DNA from: Fusarium oxysporum f. sp. lycopersici 4287
Taxonomy: Eukaryota > Ascomycota > Sordariomycetes > Hypocreales > Nectriaceae
Direction of reading: 5' to 3'
Length of the DNA: 64,000 nucleotides
NCBI RefSeq assembly: GCF_000149955.1
Contig: NC_030987.1
Coordinates: forward strand, 5,338,853-5,402,852
Each line of letters starts with the position of its first letter. The stretch's first letter is position 1. This document shows positions 1 through 10,199 of the stretch, one piece after another. Made by a program: the position numbers and the translations under genes. The notes under the pieces are model-generated. The model had not been told where the DNA came from and did not search any database. It saw only the letters and a list, made by a program, of their open reading frames with translations.

Positions 1-1860
1 CTGCAGCCTATAGAAGGCCATTCTTATATATTAATTACAGAAGATAGCCTAGATCCTCTGGCTAATTCCCCCTCTAATTCCCTATCTCTATCGGCTATGG
101 CCGACGCCGGTAAGTCTAGTATTACTTTATATCCTTTCCTAGGCCTAGATAGCAGGACTAGGCCATATCGTAATTACTATCCCCTAAAGAAGTACCTCTA
201 TAAAAAGAATAAAAAGTTATATTTATACTTAAGTCCTTAAGTGTTTCCTATATTTTAAAGACATAACCTAACTATGTAGTTTGACCCTTTCCCTGCTATT
301 CTGGCCTCTTTTTATATATATACTCTCCTGTATCTCTTTTAGTTCGCTCTGTTATTACCTTTTTTATAATATCCTACTGCTTTACATCTACTAAATGATT
401 TAATCTATATAGTTATTCTATATACCGCTTAACATATGCCTCCAACTTCCGCCTTATATACCGCCCTAGCATCTAGCCTCTCTTCTCGGATAACTTGCTG
501 CAACTAGGTTTTGCATTTAACCCTCTTATATATACTATTACCAATAACCTCTATATAAGGATCTCTCGTTTTGTAAAGATAGGACTTTAGTGTTTGCAGA
601 ACGGTTATAATAGGCGATCTGCAACTAACCTAAAACATTAGATACTGCGCAACAACTGGCCTCGTGCTCTTACATAAAGGGCAATATTACACGCCGATAA
701 TAGTCGGCAAAGGGAGATTCTTAACGACCTTTGGATACGCGGTAATTAGGCTCTTTAGCACTAGATTATTAAAACTTAGCCCCTCGGCTGCCTTATTGCA
801 AAAAAACTAGAGCCGAACTAGGCATGCTGCTATATTTACAATAAGTAATAGTCTGCAGATTCTAAAAGTCTGGCTATTATTAAATAAACTAAATATAAAT
901 CTTCTTATTATAAGCTTTTAAAGGGATTTATCTTTCTGAGGGTCCTGCTTTAAGAATCCTGCTTTATATAGGGTCGATTTAGAGTTTATAGGGCATATTT
1001 CACAAGGACCTAATGTAACCACTACCTAACATGGTGTGATCGGCGGTAACTTGAATACAGCAAAAAGCTAGTTTCCTATTAATATTGCATATATATAGCT
1101 TCTAGTTATCCGCTGAGAATTATATCCCCTGCCTAATTTTTATCTTCAAATTCGTTCCTCAAGGCTCTTTCTGGGCAACCCGCTTGCGGGTTGCGTCGCC
1201 TGTTTATTTCTCACGTGTTTGTTTATCTCCCGTCTATTCCCGCATGACCATACTATGGTGACTTATGTTTTCTCATTTCGATCGACAGTCTGCAGGCGCA
1301 TTACTTACGCGTGTTTATACGTGTAAACGCGTACTTCATCTTTCTTATATCATCTACTCTCTTTGCTGTAATTTCAATTCAAGATTTCCTCCAACGATCT
1401 TTAAAAGCTCGTACCATCGAAAGGCTAGTAGACTATGAAAGACTTTCACTATAGAACTTAAAGATCTCTTTTACTATGATCCTTCTTGGCGTATCATTGT
1501 TTGCAAACAGTATGGCGTTGTACTGCAAACCAATATCGCCCGGCATATCCGACGGCACCACAACGCGACGCGTGCCTTTAAGGTTGCTTCCATCAAGCTA
1601 TTTGAGCGAAGTTTGGACCATCTACCTCCCATACGAGTTAGGTGTTCCGCTGGCCCACGGAGCTCTTTAGTACAAGCCACGTTAACGATTTGTTCAACAT
1701 GTCAAACTGCCACCCGGCGCTAACGCGCCTTAGAGAATTGCCTGAGTAGTCCTGTCAAGAGAGTCGAGTGTACAATGCGGGTTCGACACAGTGCTAGTTC
1801 ACGAGGCATTGGGGAGATAAGTAGGCGCCCACTGCAGTCCGTCCAACCCTGACTTCACGC
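1..1860. other. AT-rich, gene-free stretch
   Basis: Positions 1 to about 1160 are AT-rich with frequent TAG/TAA/TATA in all frames, the look of RIP-mutated repeat DNA. From about 1160 to 1860 the base composition is more balanced, but I see only short overlapping frames without recognisable motifs. I could not assign the underlying element. No gene is supported. Confidence 0.5.
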
Positions 1861-2450
1861 CAAGAAAGGGGAGGTTTCCTTTCATGCCTTGCCGCATGAC
1901 TTCACCCCCTGTCTCCCATTTTGTGCATCCAGGGTGGCGATCAATTCAATCTGGGATGTCGATTGTGTTGAAACAGGGTGGCACGGTGAGTTATATGGGA
2001 CGTGCACGCTCGCACGGTTCACTGGTTGATCTTTTGTCCACCAGATGTGTGATTGAATTGAATTGATCGCCAGCCCGTGTGCTACGGAACAGGAAATGCT
2101 CCATCGTCTCTGGTGCGCGCCCGCACTCACACTTGTCCGACTCTGCGACCCCTATGTATCTTGCTCAGATAACCGTTGATCCTCGCCATTCCCGCACGAA
2201 GCTGCGACAACACGTCAGCTGCTCGCCTCTTCAAGCTATCGTATAGCGGTTTCATGTGCTTGGAGTAGCCGCCTACTTTGTCGGGTACTCTCCATTGCTG
2301 GCGTAGCTGCGCTGCCACTAGCCTGGTCCGAATAGAGCGAACCTGGTATGGCAGCACTTGCAGTGTGCATTCTGCTCTGGTTGCTCTCTGGGCTTGTCTT
2401 TTTGCTTCGCGGCCCAGCCCATCACCGTCGACACCCGGGGGCACCAACTG
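1860..2450 (-). pseudogene. 3' end of a Tad-like LINE (RNase H / C-terminal zinc region relic)
   Basis: On the minus strand the frame around 2210-2165 reads QLRAGMARINGYL. This is the stretch that follows the RNase H domain in fungal Tad-type LINE ORF2 proteins. A frameshift near 2155 then gives CECGRAPETMEHFLF (about 2145-2090), the conserved Cys/His tail of the same proteins. The stretch to about 1860 still resembles the ORF2 C-terminus (METGGEV-like, then a Gly/Lys-rich segment). The same C-terminal signature recurs at 18.7 kb and 45.3 kb in this window. No endonuclease or reverse transcriptase part precedes it, so this is a truncated, frameshifted copy. Recognition is by motif only. Confidence 0.7.
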
Positions 2451-3689
2451 TTAGCCAAACCAATATTCCAAGGCAGTGCGTATGTAACGTGTGTCACGAG
2501 CGTGTTAAACGAGGCAGGTCCGAGCGCAACACACTAGCGGCAGGAGGATGCGAGGCGGCCGACTTTTTGGGATCAAAACAAAAGACGTTATGCAGGCTTA
2601 CACATGGAGTACAGTAGCGTTCAGGTTCAGTGACACCAGTGTCAAAGTCCAAAAAACTTTCCGTGAAACCGCGCTAACAGCGGGGGTGGAGACAGACAGG
2701 TAGCCTCTTCGTAAGTCGGTAATGGCCCATCATGCAATCGTGGACTCAATCGCGCCATATGGCCGGCTGGCCAGTATCTCAGACCATAGTCCCTACGGAC
2801 ACCACTATGCGACACCATTGCGCCCGTTAAAAAGGACCTCAAGCACTCGTGGTTAACTTATACTGGCTCAAGTGAGCAAACGACTGTTAAGGGACTACGT
2901 GCTTTCTACTCCGCTCTCTGGTTCCCAAACAGGAAGACGGCTAAAAATAGCGCTTTTAGGTAAAACAGACAGAGCAGAAGAGTCACTGAACCTGCACGCC
3001 ATTGTATTAGGGCGAAACACTTGCAAGAGTCATGTGTATATCATATGTTGGTTGTGCATCGAGCCGCTATTTAAAGGTTCGCTTATGATCCTGATGCCAC
3101 CGTTCCCTGCCCGCATACTTATTTCTATAGATATAGTAGATTTGTGGGTAAGTGATGGCCTGAATCCGAGCTCACCTAATTTCTGCAAAACCTCGCCTGC
3201 AGTGCTTCAAACGAACCGACTCCGACTTACCATTGAATAGCTCGCAACAGACAGCCTCGCGCGTCGATTCGGATGGCTTGCGACCAGAGTTTCGACGACT
3301 TGCTTCGCTGCGACTTAACAAAACCGGACGTAACGACCCGACTGAAGGGGTTAACATCAAAGAATGCTGCGCTATGTGTCGAGGTACATCATCTTCTAGA
3401 GGAGCTTAAAAGGCTCAGGGCTCTTCTTTCAACCCATACAGCGCATAAGGACTGCTGCACAGTCAACTCGCCTACTAAGGAGCCTGAGTTGAAGGTACGC
3501 GAGCAAATACCTGTCTAGAGTTCACAGGCTTATTGCAGAAGGCAACTATCTATTGTGATAATGACTGATTCTCTTGCATTTGCAAGCTCGAGCTTGGCCA
3601 CGAGGAGATTCTGGAATTTAAGGTGTGATTCCATAAAGGACCAATAGAGCTCCCGGCGCGTATTGATCATGTGGACGATTGTCGGAGCG
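2451..3689. other. No supported gene
   Basis: Several frames of 60-120 codons exist (for example about 2872-3240 and 3273-3518 on the plus strand). They overlap frames on the other strand, lack recognisable domains, and show no intron or start context that favours one of them. The 3273-3518 frame has a short Leu/Glu-rich heptad-like stretch but nothing diagnostic. I leave it unannotated. Confidence 0.4.
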
Positions 3690-3805
3690 CTAAATTCGGA
3701 TTTTTAATCATCATGAGTAGCGGCTTCTGGCTCGTAGAACATACGATCGTGAAGTATGGCCTTAGGTCTACTCAATTTAGTACTTTGACAATCTGGCTTA
3801 AAATT
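3690..3805 (+). pseudogene. Small relic of a pogo/Fot1-type transposase
   Basis: The plus-strand frame reads TIVKYGLRS and is followed by bases matching the codons for an YNFDETG-like block. This closely parallels TIAKYGIRSDDI...NFDETG in the larger pogo pseudogene that starts about 200 bp downstream. In pogo/Fot1 transposases this segment precedes the first catalytic Asp of the DDE domain. Only about 40 residues are recognisable, so this is probably a second, nearly erased copy. Low certainty because the match is short. Confidence 0.35.
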
Positions 3806-3990
3806 GGGATTAACGTACCCCACAAGTGCGTGTCACACCCATGTGAGTGTCACAACAATCCCTCACCTTACATCATTTCTATCTGATCAATTAATTTTCA
3901 ACCACCTCGGATGTCACCAGATAATAAAGAGTCTCGAATTATTCTAGCTCTTCAAGCCCTCCAAAATGACCCAAAACTAAGGCCGCGACG

Positions 3991-3998
3991 CGCCGCAG
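3991..3998. repeat. Left 8-bp target-site duplication of the hAT element
   Basis: CGCCGCAG immediately precedes the left terminal inverted repeat and is repeated exactly at 4582-4589. Removing the element plus one copy restores the transposase reading frame across the site. Confidence 0.9.
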
Positions 3999-4581
3999 CA
4001 GGGTTGCAAACAAATAAATCAAATCCAAATCTATTCAAATCAAATCAAACCAAATCGAGCTAAAATTTATCCAAATCAAATCAAATCCGGACGTCCGATT
4101 TATTTGGATATTTGAATTCATTTGGATAACGTATTGTCCAATCAGCGCTCGTGCCAGACGTGCCAGTAGCCCCACTTTTGCGCTGAGACCCTGCCTATTT
4201 TGGTAACTGGGCCCCTACCTCCCAATTTAACTGCCATAGTTTTTGGCTTTGATGCCGCCCATTGCAAGGTGAAGACTCCAGGAAATGGTCAAATATCCAC
4301 GTCTGTCACGAGTGGCGATTGACCTCTTTTCAATTCATTGCGACATCTTCCGAGGCAAAGCGAATATTCAGTCTCGCAGGGCAGATGGTTAGAGCTCAGA
4401 GACCGACTCCAGGCGGACAGAGAAGCAGATCAATGCATCTCATTGTAGGAGAAAGGTGGGGCTATCCAAATAATCAAATCGATCCAAATCAAATCAAATC
4501 AAATCAAATCGATCATTTTTGTATCCAAATCAAATCAAATTAAATGCCCGATTTGATTTGATTTATTTGTTTGCAACCCTG
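3999..4581 (+). mobile_element. Non-autonomous hAT element nested in the pogo transposase
   Basis: The element begins CAGGGTTGCAAACAAATAAA (3999) and ends with the inverted copy TTTATTTGTTTGCAACCCTG (to 4581), terminal inverted repeats of about 26 bp. It is flanked by an exact 8-bp duplication, the hallmark of hAT transposition. Both subterminal zones are packed with AAATC/GATTT motifs, probable transposase-binding repeats. Inside, the frame at 4262-4480 reads SSEAKRIFSLAGQMV, the start of the hAT C-terminal dimerisation domain, so the element is an internal-deletion derivative of an autonomous hAT and not an unrelated MITE. It encodes no complete transposase. Confidence 0.9.
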
Positions 4582-4589
4582 CGCCGCAG
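4582..4589. repeat. Right 8-bp target-site duplication of the hAT element
   Basis: CGCCGCAG immediately follows the right terminal inverted repeat; identical to 3991-3998. Confidence 0.9.
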
Positions 4590-6139
4590 AGATCTATAAT
4601 GTTCACTACCGTACCTTATATCGCCGACAGAAGGGTACACAGTCTCGGAGCGACTGCATCCCCAAGTCACGCCGACTATCTAATCTAGAGGAACAGATAA
4701 TAGTTGAGCATATCCTTGACCTAGATTCACGAGGATGTCCTCCCCGACTGCGTGATGTTGAAGAAAATAGCCAATCAATTGCTTGCCGACCGGCAAGCGC
4801 AACCTGTTAGCAAGAACTGGGCTTCAAACTATATCAAGCGACAGCCAGAGCTTAAGACGCGATTCCAGCGGAGGTATGACTATCAGAGGGCCAGATGTGA
4901 AGATCCGATCGTTATTCGCAATTGGTTCAGGCTCATACAGAATACAATCGCGAAGTATGGTATTCGATCAGATGATATCTAAAACTTTGATGAGACCGGC
5001 TTTGCGATGGGCATGATTGGAAGCGGTGTAGTTATCACACGCGCAGAAAGATATGGACGATCTAAAAAAGTATAGCCTGGAAATCGGGAATGGGTTACCG
5101 TTATCCAAGCGATCAATGCGGAAGGCTGGGCGGCCCAGCCATTTATCGTGTTTGCAGGCCAAAATCACCTTGCCAATTGATATCGAGAAAGCAACCTCCC
5201 GGGCGACTGGGTTATCACGACAACCCAAAATGGCTGGACAGATAGCCAGACGGGCCTTGGCTGGTTAAAGAATTTTGACCGATGTACAGCCAATCGATCA
5301 GTTGGTTCCTATCGTCTCCTAATCATTGATGGTCACGAAAGTCACCAATCCTTCAATTTCGAGAGATATTGCAAGCAGAACAACATAATTCCACTCTATA
5401 TGCCGCCTCATTCATCTCATCTACTTCAGTCACTAGATGTTAGGTGCTTTAGGCCACTGAAAAAGGCCTATGGTCGAGAAATAGAGCATCTGATCAGAAG
5501 GTCTATCACCCACGTTTCTAAGACCGAGTTCCTTCCGGCCTTTTATGCTGTTTTTCAGGCTGATATGACCGAGAAGAATATTAAGGGAGGTTTTAAGGGC
5601 GCTGGGCTTGTTCCCCTTGACCCAGAAAGTGTAATCTCAAAGCTTGATGTGCAGCAACGGACTCCGACACCTGCTGAGGTGCTTGCTGAACCCTCGACCC
5701 CTTGGGTATCAAAGACTCCAAAGACTGCACTTGACGCTCAATCTTAGTCTGAATGCCTTAAGAGACGAATATAAGGCATCAAAGCAGCTCTCCAGAGTCA
5801 ATTTTAGAGGCGCTTAAATCTCTTTTAAAAGGAACAAAGGCAGTTATGCATAAGATGGCTTTAATAAGGGCCGAGATCAAAGATCTTCGACAGGCAAATG
5901 AGATACTTAGTCGGCGGCGTAGGGCAAAAAGAACCCGCCTGCAGAATAGAGGGAAGATGACTATAGAGGAAGATAGGGATCTAATTGATCAGATGGATAT
6001 AGATATGCAAATAGCAGCTGAATTGTTAAAAAGTGGTGGTGAAGGAAGGTCGGCGCGACCAGGGGTTAGGCGATGTGGAATATGCTGCAAGACCGGGCAT
6101 AATGCAAGGACCTGTCAGGAGGGTATTAAGGCTTCTTAG

Positions 6140-7621
6140 AATAAGTATAATAACTAAATTTAATTAGTTAGATAGTGTGTTATGTTTTTATTGTGATATT
6201 TATTTAAAAGGTTAAGATTTTTGTTTTGCATGCTTATTATGTATGTTATATAAGACTTTTCTAAAAATCTAAAAAATTTAATATAGCTTATTTTCAGACT
6301 TATATATAAACTATTAAAATTATAGCTATTTTAAGCTTAATTTGGATTTTTAAAGATTTTTTTAAAAACCCGATTTAAGGTAGAAATAAGGGTAGTTAGC
6401 TGTTGAACGGATCGCGTGCGACTTGGTGTCCTTAATTGAATGTGTATTCTCCCAACTCCATCCCCCGCCTTCCTCGGAGAGGGGTCTATTCCTGAGTTAG
6501 AGGTTTTCCGTATCCCGACTGTCTTTCGCAAATTCTTTTTGGCTTTCACCTATACCCTGGATCAAGTTACCGACAGTTGGGATCAGGCCAGACATAGGAT
6601 ATGACTCAAGTTTGCACGCCACGAGCGACACTTCCGCCGGAACTCCTCTCAACAACATCATGCAAGGGAGCTGAGCTTTCCTAATTAAGTGATGTTGGAT
6701 ATACGATGGCGCGATGCCTTGTTTTTTTCCAACTCTTATTAATTTAGGTTCTCCCACCAAGCACGCCAGCAGGGATGACTTGGCGTTGATTTAAGAGCAT
6801 CCGCATCACATGTGACATGAATGTCCCAAAAGACAAAAAAGGTAACCTTGTCTCAGACTTCGCTGATATAATACTTGGAGCCTAATTTCCACTTCTAGCA
6901 CAGCTCCCTTTCCACCTGATGAAGGCGACCGTCGCCCTGTTTATGACTTCGTTAGTGCGGGAAGGTTGGGTGGCTGCAGAGCATTGGGGGCTGGCCGATC
7001 CGATTTCATAACGAATCAAATATAGGCACTTTAAGATTCGTCAGTAGAGATGATATATACACCAATATGTCTTTGCCATACCCAAGAGTTGCCGTTCTGC
7101 GCGAATCCTGTCTCAAGAAGTGCTTACCCTGCAGCAAAAACACAATGACATTTCGCATCTATACACGTCCGTCGCAGAGTGAGAATACCGTCTGGGATGG
7201 CCCTAAGACTACTCCTGGATGTTCTTATAGACCAATTCTTATTATAAGAAAACAAGTGGTGGCTGCAAAACAGTATTGGAATAATCTGGATCAAGTCAGA
7301 TGCTATCAGCACGTTATAACCAGGCCTTGCAGGTACCGCATCCAAATTGTCTGCCTCTTTGTATTTCCTAGACTGTTATCTCCTTCCACAGATGCGGTGG
7401 CGGATGTGGCATAGTATAGAAAAGAGTTCATCCTGATGTTCGTCTTCGCAGACTTGACAGGGAACTCTTGGACTCAAATCAACACGACAGCACCACGCAG
7501 TGATCAGCAGGTCAAAGAGTATGAACACACTGTCACAGATCACAGAATACGTAATGAAACCAAGATCATAGGCAGAAGTCAATCATACGCTGGCATTACT
7601 TTCGTTCAATCACATATAACA
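6140..7621. other. No supported gene
   Basis: 6140-6400 is AT-rich sequence downstream of the pogo relic. From 6400 to 7621 the composition is moderate, with only overlapping short frames on both strands, none with a recognisable domain. The last part probably holds the 3' untranslated region of the minus-strand gene that ends at 7622. Confidence 0.4.
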
Positions 7622-9131
7622 TCACACATCCCCCCCTTCAAGCCCAGGAATACCCAAGATATCCTCTTTATACGCCGGCCAAAACTCATCTTCAATCCAC
7701 TTTCTCAAACACTGCAACGACACCAAGAGCTTAAAAATCCCAAGCTTACTCTCCGTGTCCCCAATAGCAACTTCACTAAATAACTTGGCCCTTCCCAATC
7801 GATATATCGTCGCGACAAACATCCACTTGTGGCCCTGCACAATGATGCCCGGCAGAAACGTAATCTTGGACAATGAAACGTCGTTCCCGTCAATGTTAAA
7901 GCATAGGCTCCGCCACTGCGCAGCGTGCCAGATGCCCATCTGGTGGATGGCTTTCGTCCAGTTCTCGCCGTGCTTCTTGGTTTCAATAGAGATAGCAATC
8001 GGGTCCTTAGCCAGATTGCCCCAGTCAGTGTGGTTGATAGTTTTATCAGGACGGAAGGCGCATATTTCTTCGATGGCGTCTGCTTCGGGGGTTTCTTCTT
8101 GTGGGCGGGCTATAATGCAAAAGTCAACCATTTGAGATGGGGCGTTCTTGGGCTTGAACTCTGGGACGATTGTGGCTGATGGACTGGACATGAGGCGTTA
8201 GTTGGATTATGGAGAGGAAAGGGATGGGTTAGAGATCTGACTTACCAATAACGGACCTGGCAGAGGTTGGATTGACGGAATGGAAAGACCCATTTGAGGA
8301 TAGGCGCATGGATCTCCATGTTCCAGGAAGACTCTCCTTCATTTTCGGAAAGGCAAACTGCTGCACGATCCAGAATCTCATCGACAAAGTAAGCATCTGG
8401 ATATCGCCATGCAGTCTTTGATGTTGTAGTCTCGGCCGTGTCAAAGAAAACAGCATCACCAACACTGCAGTCCGCAACCTAAGGCTGGTGAGAAAATGGT
8501 CCATTTATATACATCACCAGACTTGGCTCACCTGGTCCTTCAACTCCATCGGTATCAACTTCTCCCCATTATTAATCTGCTCGAGCTTCTTCTTCAATCG
8601 CTTCAACGGCTCAGGTTGCCAGTCCGGGTTTTGCACAAAGGTATAATGCTTATACCCCGTCGACAACAGCGCCGCATTACGTTGTTGTTTCGTCGGCGAC
8701 GATGCATTCGATATAGACGATCGCGATACTGAGGAGGTGCGAGAAGGAGAGCTGGGCGGGAAAGCGTCCTGATATTGCCGAAGACGCTGTCGGAAACTTG
8801 GTGCTCGGGGAGTCTCGTCAAGATCTTGGTCCCAAAATTGTGATTCGTCGTCTTCGTCGCTGGGTCGTGGACGCTTGTTCGGCGACTGTGACATATCGGT
8901 ATCGTGCAAGGGCGGTGTTGGGAGACGCGTGACAGAAACAGGTTGGTCTTGGTCGAGTTTGATACGCTTTGCTCTGTGCTGAGATGAGACGAGCGGGCTA
9001 GATGAGGTTTGGCTGGGAAGGGTATCGAGCCACGTAAAGATGTTATCGATTCCCATGTCGTGGTACTGTGTTGTGGTGTTTGTGGTGGTTGCGAAGCGGT
9101 TATTGTGGTCACTCGATTGATGCTGAAGCAA
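7622..9131 (-). CDS. PD-(D/E)XK nuclease-like domain protein (three exons)
   Basis: Exons on the minus strand are 9131-8532, 8478-8246 and 8183-7622, with introns 8531-8479 (GTGAGC...TTAG) and 8245-8184 (GTAAGT...CAG). Splicing keeps one frame throughout. The likely start is the Met at 9056-9054, because the protein then begins MGIDNIFTWLDTLP, the usual opening of this family; an earlier in-frame Met lies at 9131. The N-terminus is Ser/Pro-rich and disordered, with basic patches. The C-terminal domain carries INHTDWGNL, AISIETKKHGENW (the E-x-K of the PD-(D/E)XK fold), GIWHAAQW and LPGIIVQGHKW. These are hallmarks of a large fungal family of predicted nuclease-like proteins of unknown cellular role. 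No premature stops or RIP signs. One of the few intact genes here. Confidence 0.85.
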
Positions 9132-9806
9132 TTATGCTCTGTCCCAAAATTAATCGTCGAGTAAACAAACTGTTGCTTGTTCTGCAGGCTAGTGGTTGGC
9201 GGGGTAATACTTGTCGCTGACTAATGGCATTGTGATTATCAATTTACCAAATGGATTCATTGATAAAAAAGTGTATGTCACCCCACTGATTATCGCGTAA
9301 TGAATGAGTTCAGGTGATTTATTTAGTATCTCTCGTTATGGCTATGCTGGAGATAAATATTATGATATTCTCATTTGAGTGAGAGAATCTCTTTTTCTTT
9401 TTCCCCGTCTGGATAGATAAGCTATTAAACCTAAAATACACCTTACCAGGAGATTCCAGCTAATGGTGTATCACAGCCCTATTTTAATTTAGTATAAACC
9501 TTGCTAGATTAGAGATATGTAGTTAGATGAAAACCTTAAACGGGGGCCCTAGTAGTCAGTGACAAAATCAATTGTAGTAGATTTGATTTATTTGCCCCAC
9601 AGTACAGGGAGTAGATTTGATTTTTGTCAGCCAATCAAAACCCGTTAGGACTCCTTACTAAAACACGCGACGCGGTTATCGCGTAAAGTACCTTAGACTT
9701 AGTCTCTAGCTCCACTACATATCCTCTAAGCCTTACCATTGAATTCGGTTTACTACTCATCAAGACAGAGCTAGGCCCTTTCTCGTACCTCAACACTTAT
9801 CGAGTC
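9132..9806. other. Intergenic, upstream of the PD-(D/E)XK gene
   Basis: Moderately AT-rich. It contains a duplicated AGTAGATTTGATTT motif (about 9578 and 9610) separated by about 18 bp, reminiscent of the AAATC-rich ends of the hAT element at 4 kb but without clear inverted termini. Nothing else recognised. Confidence 0.35.
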
Positions 9807-9829
9807 TTGGTGTGTCAAACATGTCGCTA

Positions 9830-10199
9830 CGCTTGTGTATCGGATGAGGTACCCACTCAATTACGCAGCAAGCGTAAGGATATGACGCCAGCTGCGCGAT
9901 GCCAAGTAGCAGAAGCTGTTAGTGAGAATCCTGGAATCATCAAAAATCAATCACAACTAGCCGCTGAGTTCCGGTTTCCGCAACCTACTATACCCCCAAT
10001 CTCAGAGCTTGACCCTCCGCAACCAGACGGACGAGCGTGCCGCCAGTGTCGATTCGTTTCTTGGCACGACCAACAAATTCAACAGCACTGCGCCACCTGT
10101 CAAAAATGGACTAACCCCCAAGTTCGCGGGAGACCGAGGTCGAATAATGCTCAAGCGCATCTGCAGAAACCGTGGAGAGAGGATGTTATGTGGGAACGG
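9830..10199 (+). pseudogene. Possible N-terminal helix-turn-helix fragment of a DDE transposase
   Basis: The plus-strand frame reads MTPAARCQVAEAVSEN and then NQSQLAAEFRF. This resembles the N-terminal helix-turn-helix of pogo/Tc1-type transposases (a 'TPA-R-Q' opening, then a helix pair). The frame then passes through a Cys-containing stretch and is cut at 10200 by the terminal repeat of the next hAT element. No catalytic domain is visible on either side. Could also be a chance frame. Confidence 0.3.

Larger units (their letters stand above)
3911..6139 (+). pseudogene. pogo/Fot1-like DDE transposase, broken and interrupted by a hAT element
   Basis: The ATG at 3911 opens a frame that runs to the hAet insertion at 3999. 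The same frame resumes after 4589 (reading EIYNVHYRTLYRR), giving an N-terminal helix-turn-helix typical of CENP-B/pogo transposases. A frameshift near 4750 shifts reading, followed by KNWASNYIKRQPEL. The DDE domain is recognisable by NFDETG (about 4984), LLIIDGHESHQ (about 5325) and MPPHSSHLLQSLD (5400 on). The C-terminal frame at 5846-6139 ends in a zinc knuckle, CGICCKTGHNARTC (about 6072-6114), common in this family. Broken points: the hAT insertion, the frameshift, TAA at about 4980 in place of a Tyr codon, TAG at about 5073 and another TAG near 5745. Not functional. Terminal inverted repeats of the pogo element were not found. Confidence 0.85.

Noticed and set aside
2872..3240. 122-codon plus-strand frame
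   Set aside because: No recognisable motif, no gene-like context, next to transposon debris.
4000..4130. CAAAT/AAATC repeats taken as a microsatellite or CRISPR-like array
   Set aside because: They are the subterminal repeats of the hAT element, irregular and without unique spacers; CRISPR arrays are not expected in a fungal genome.
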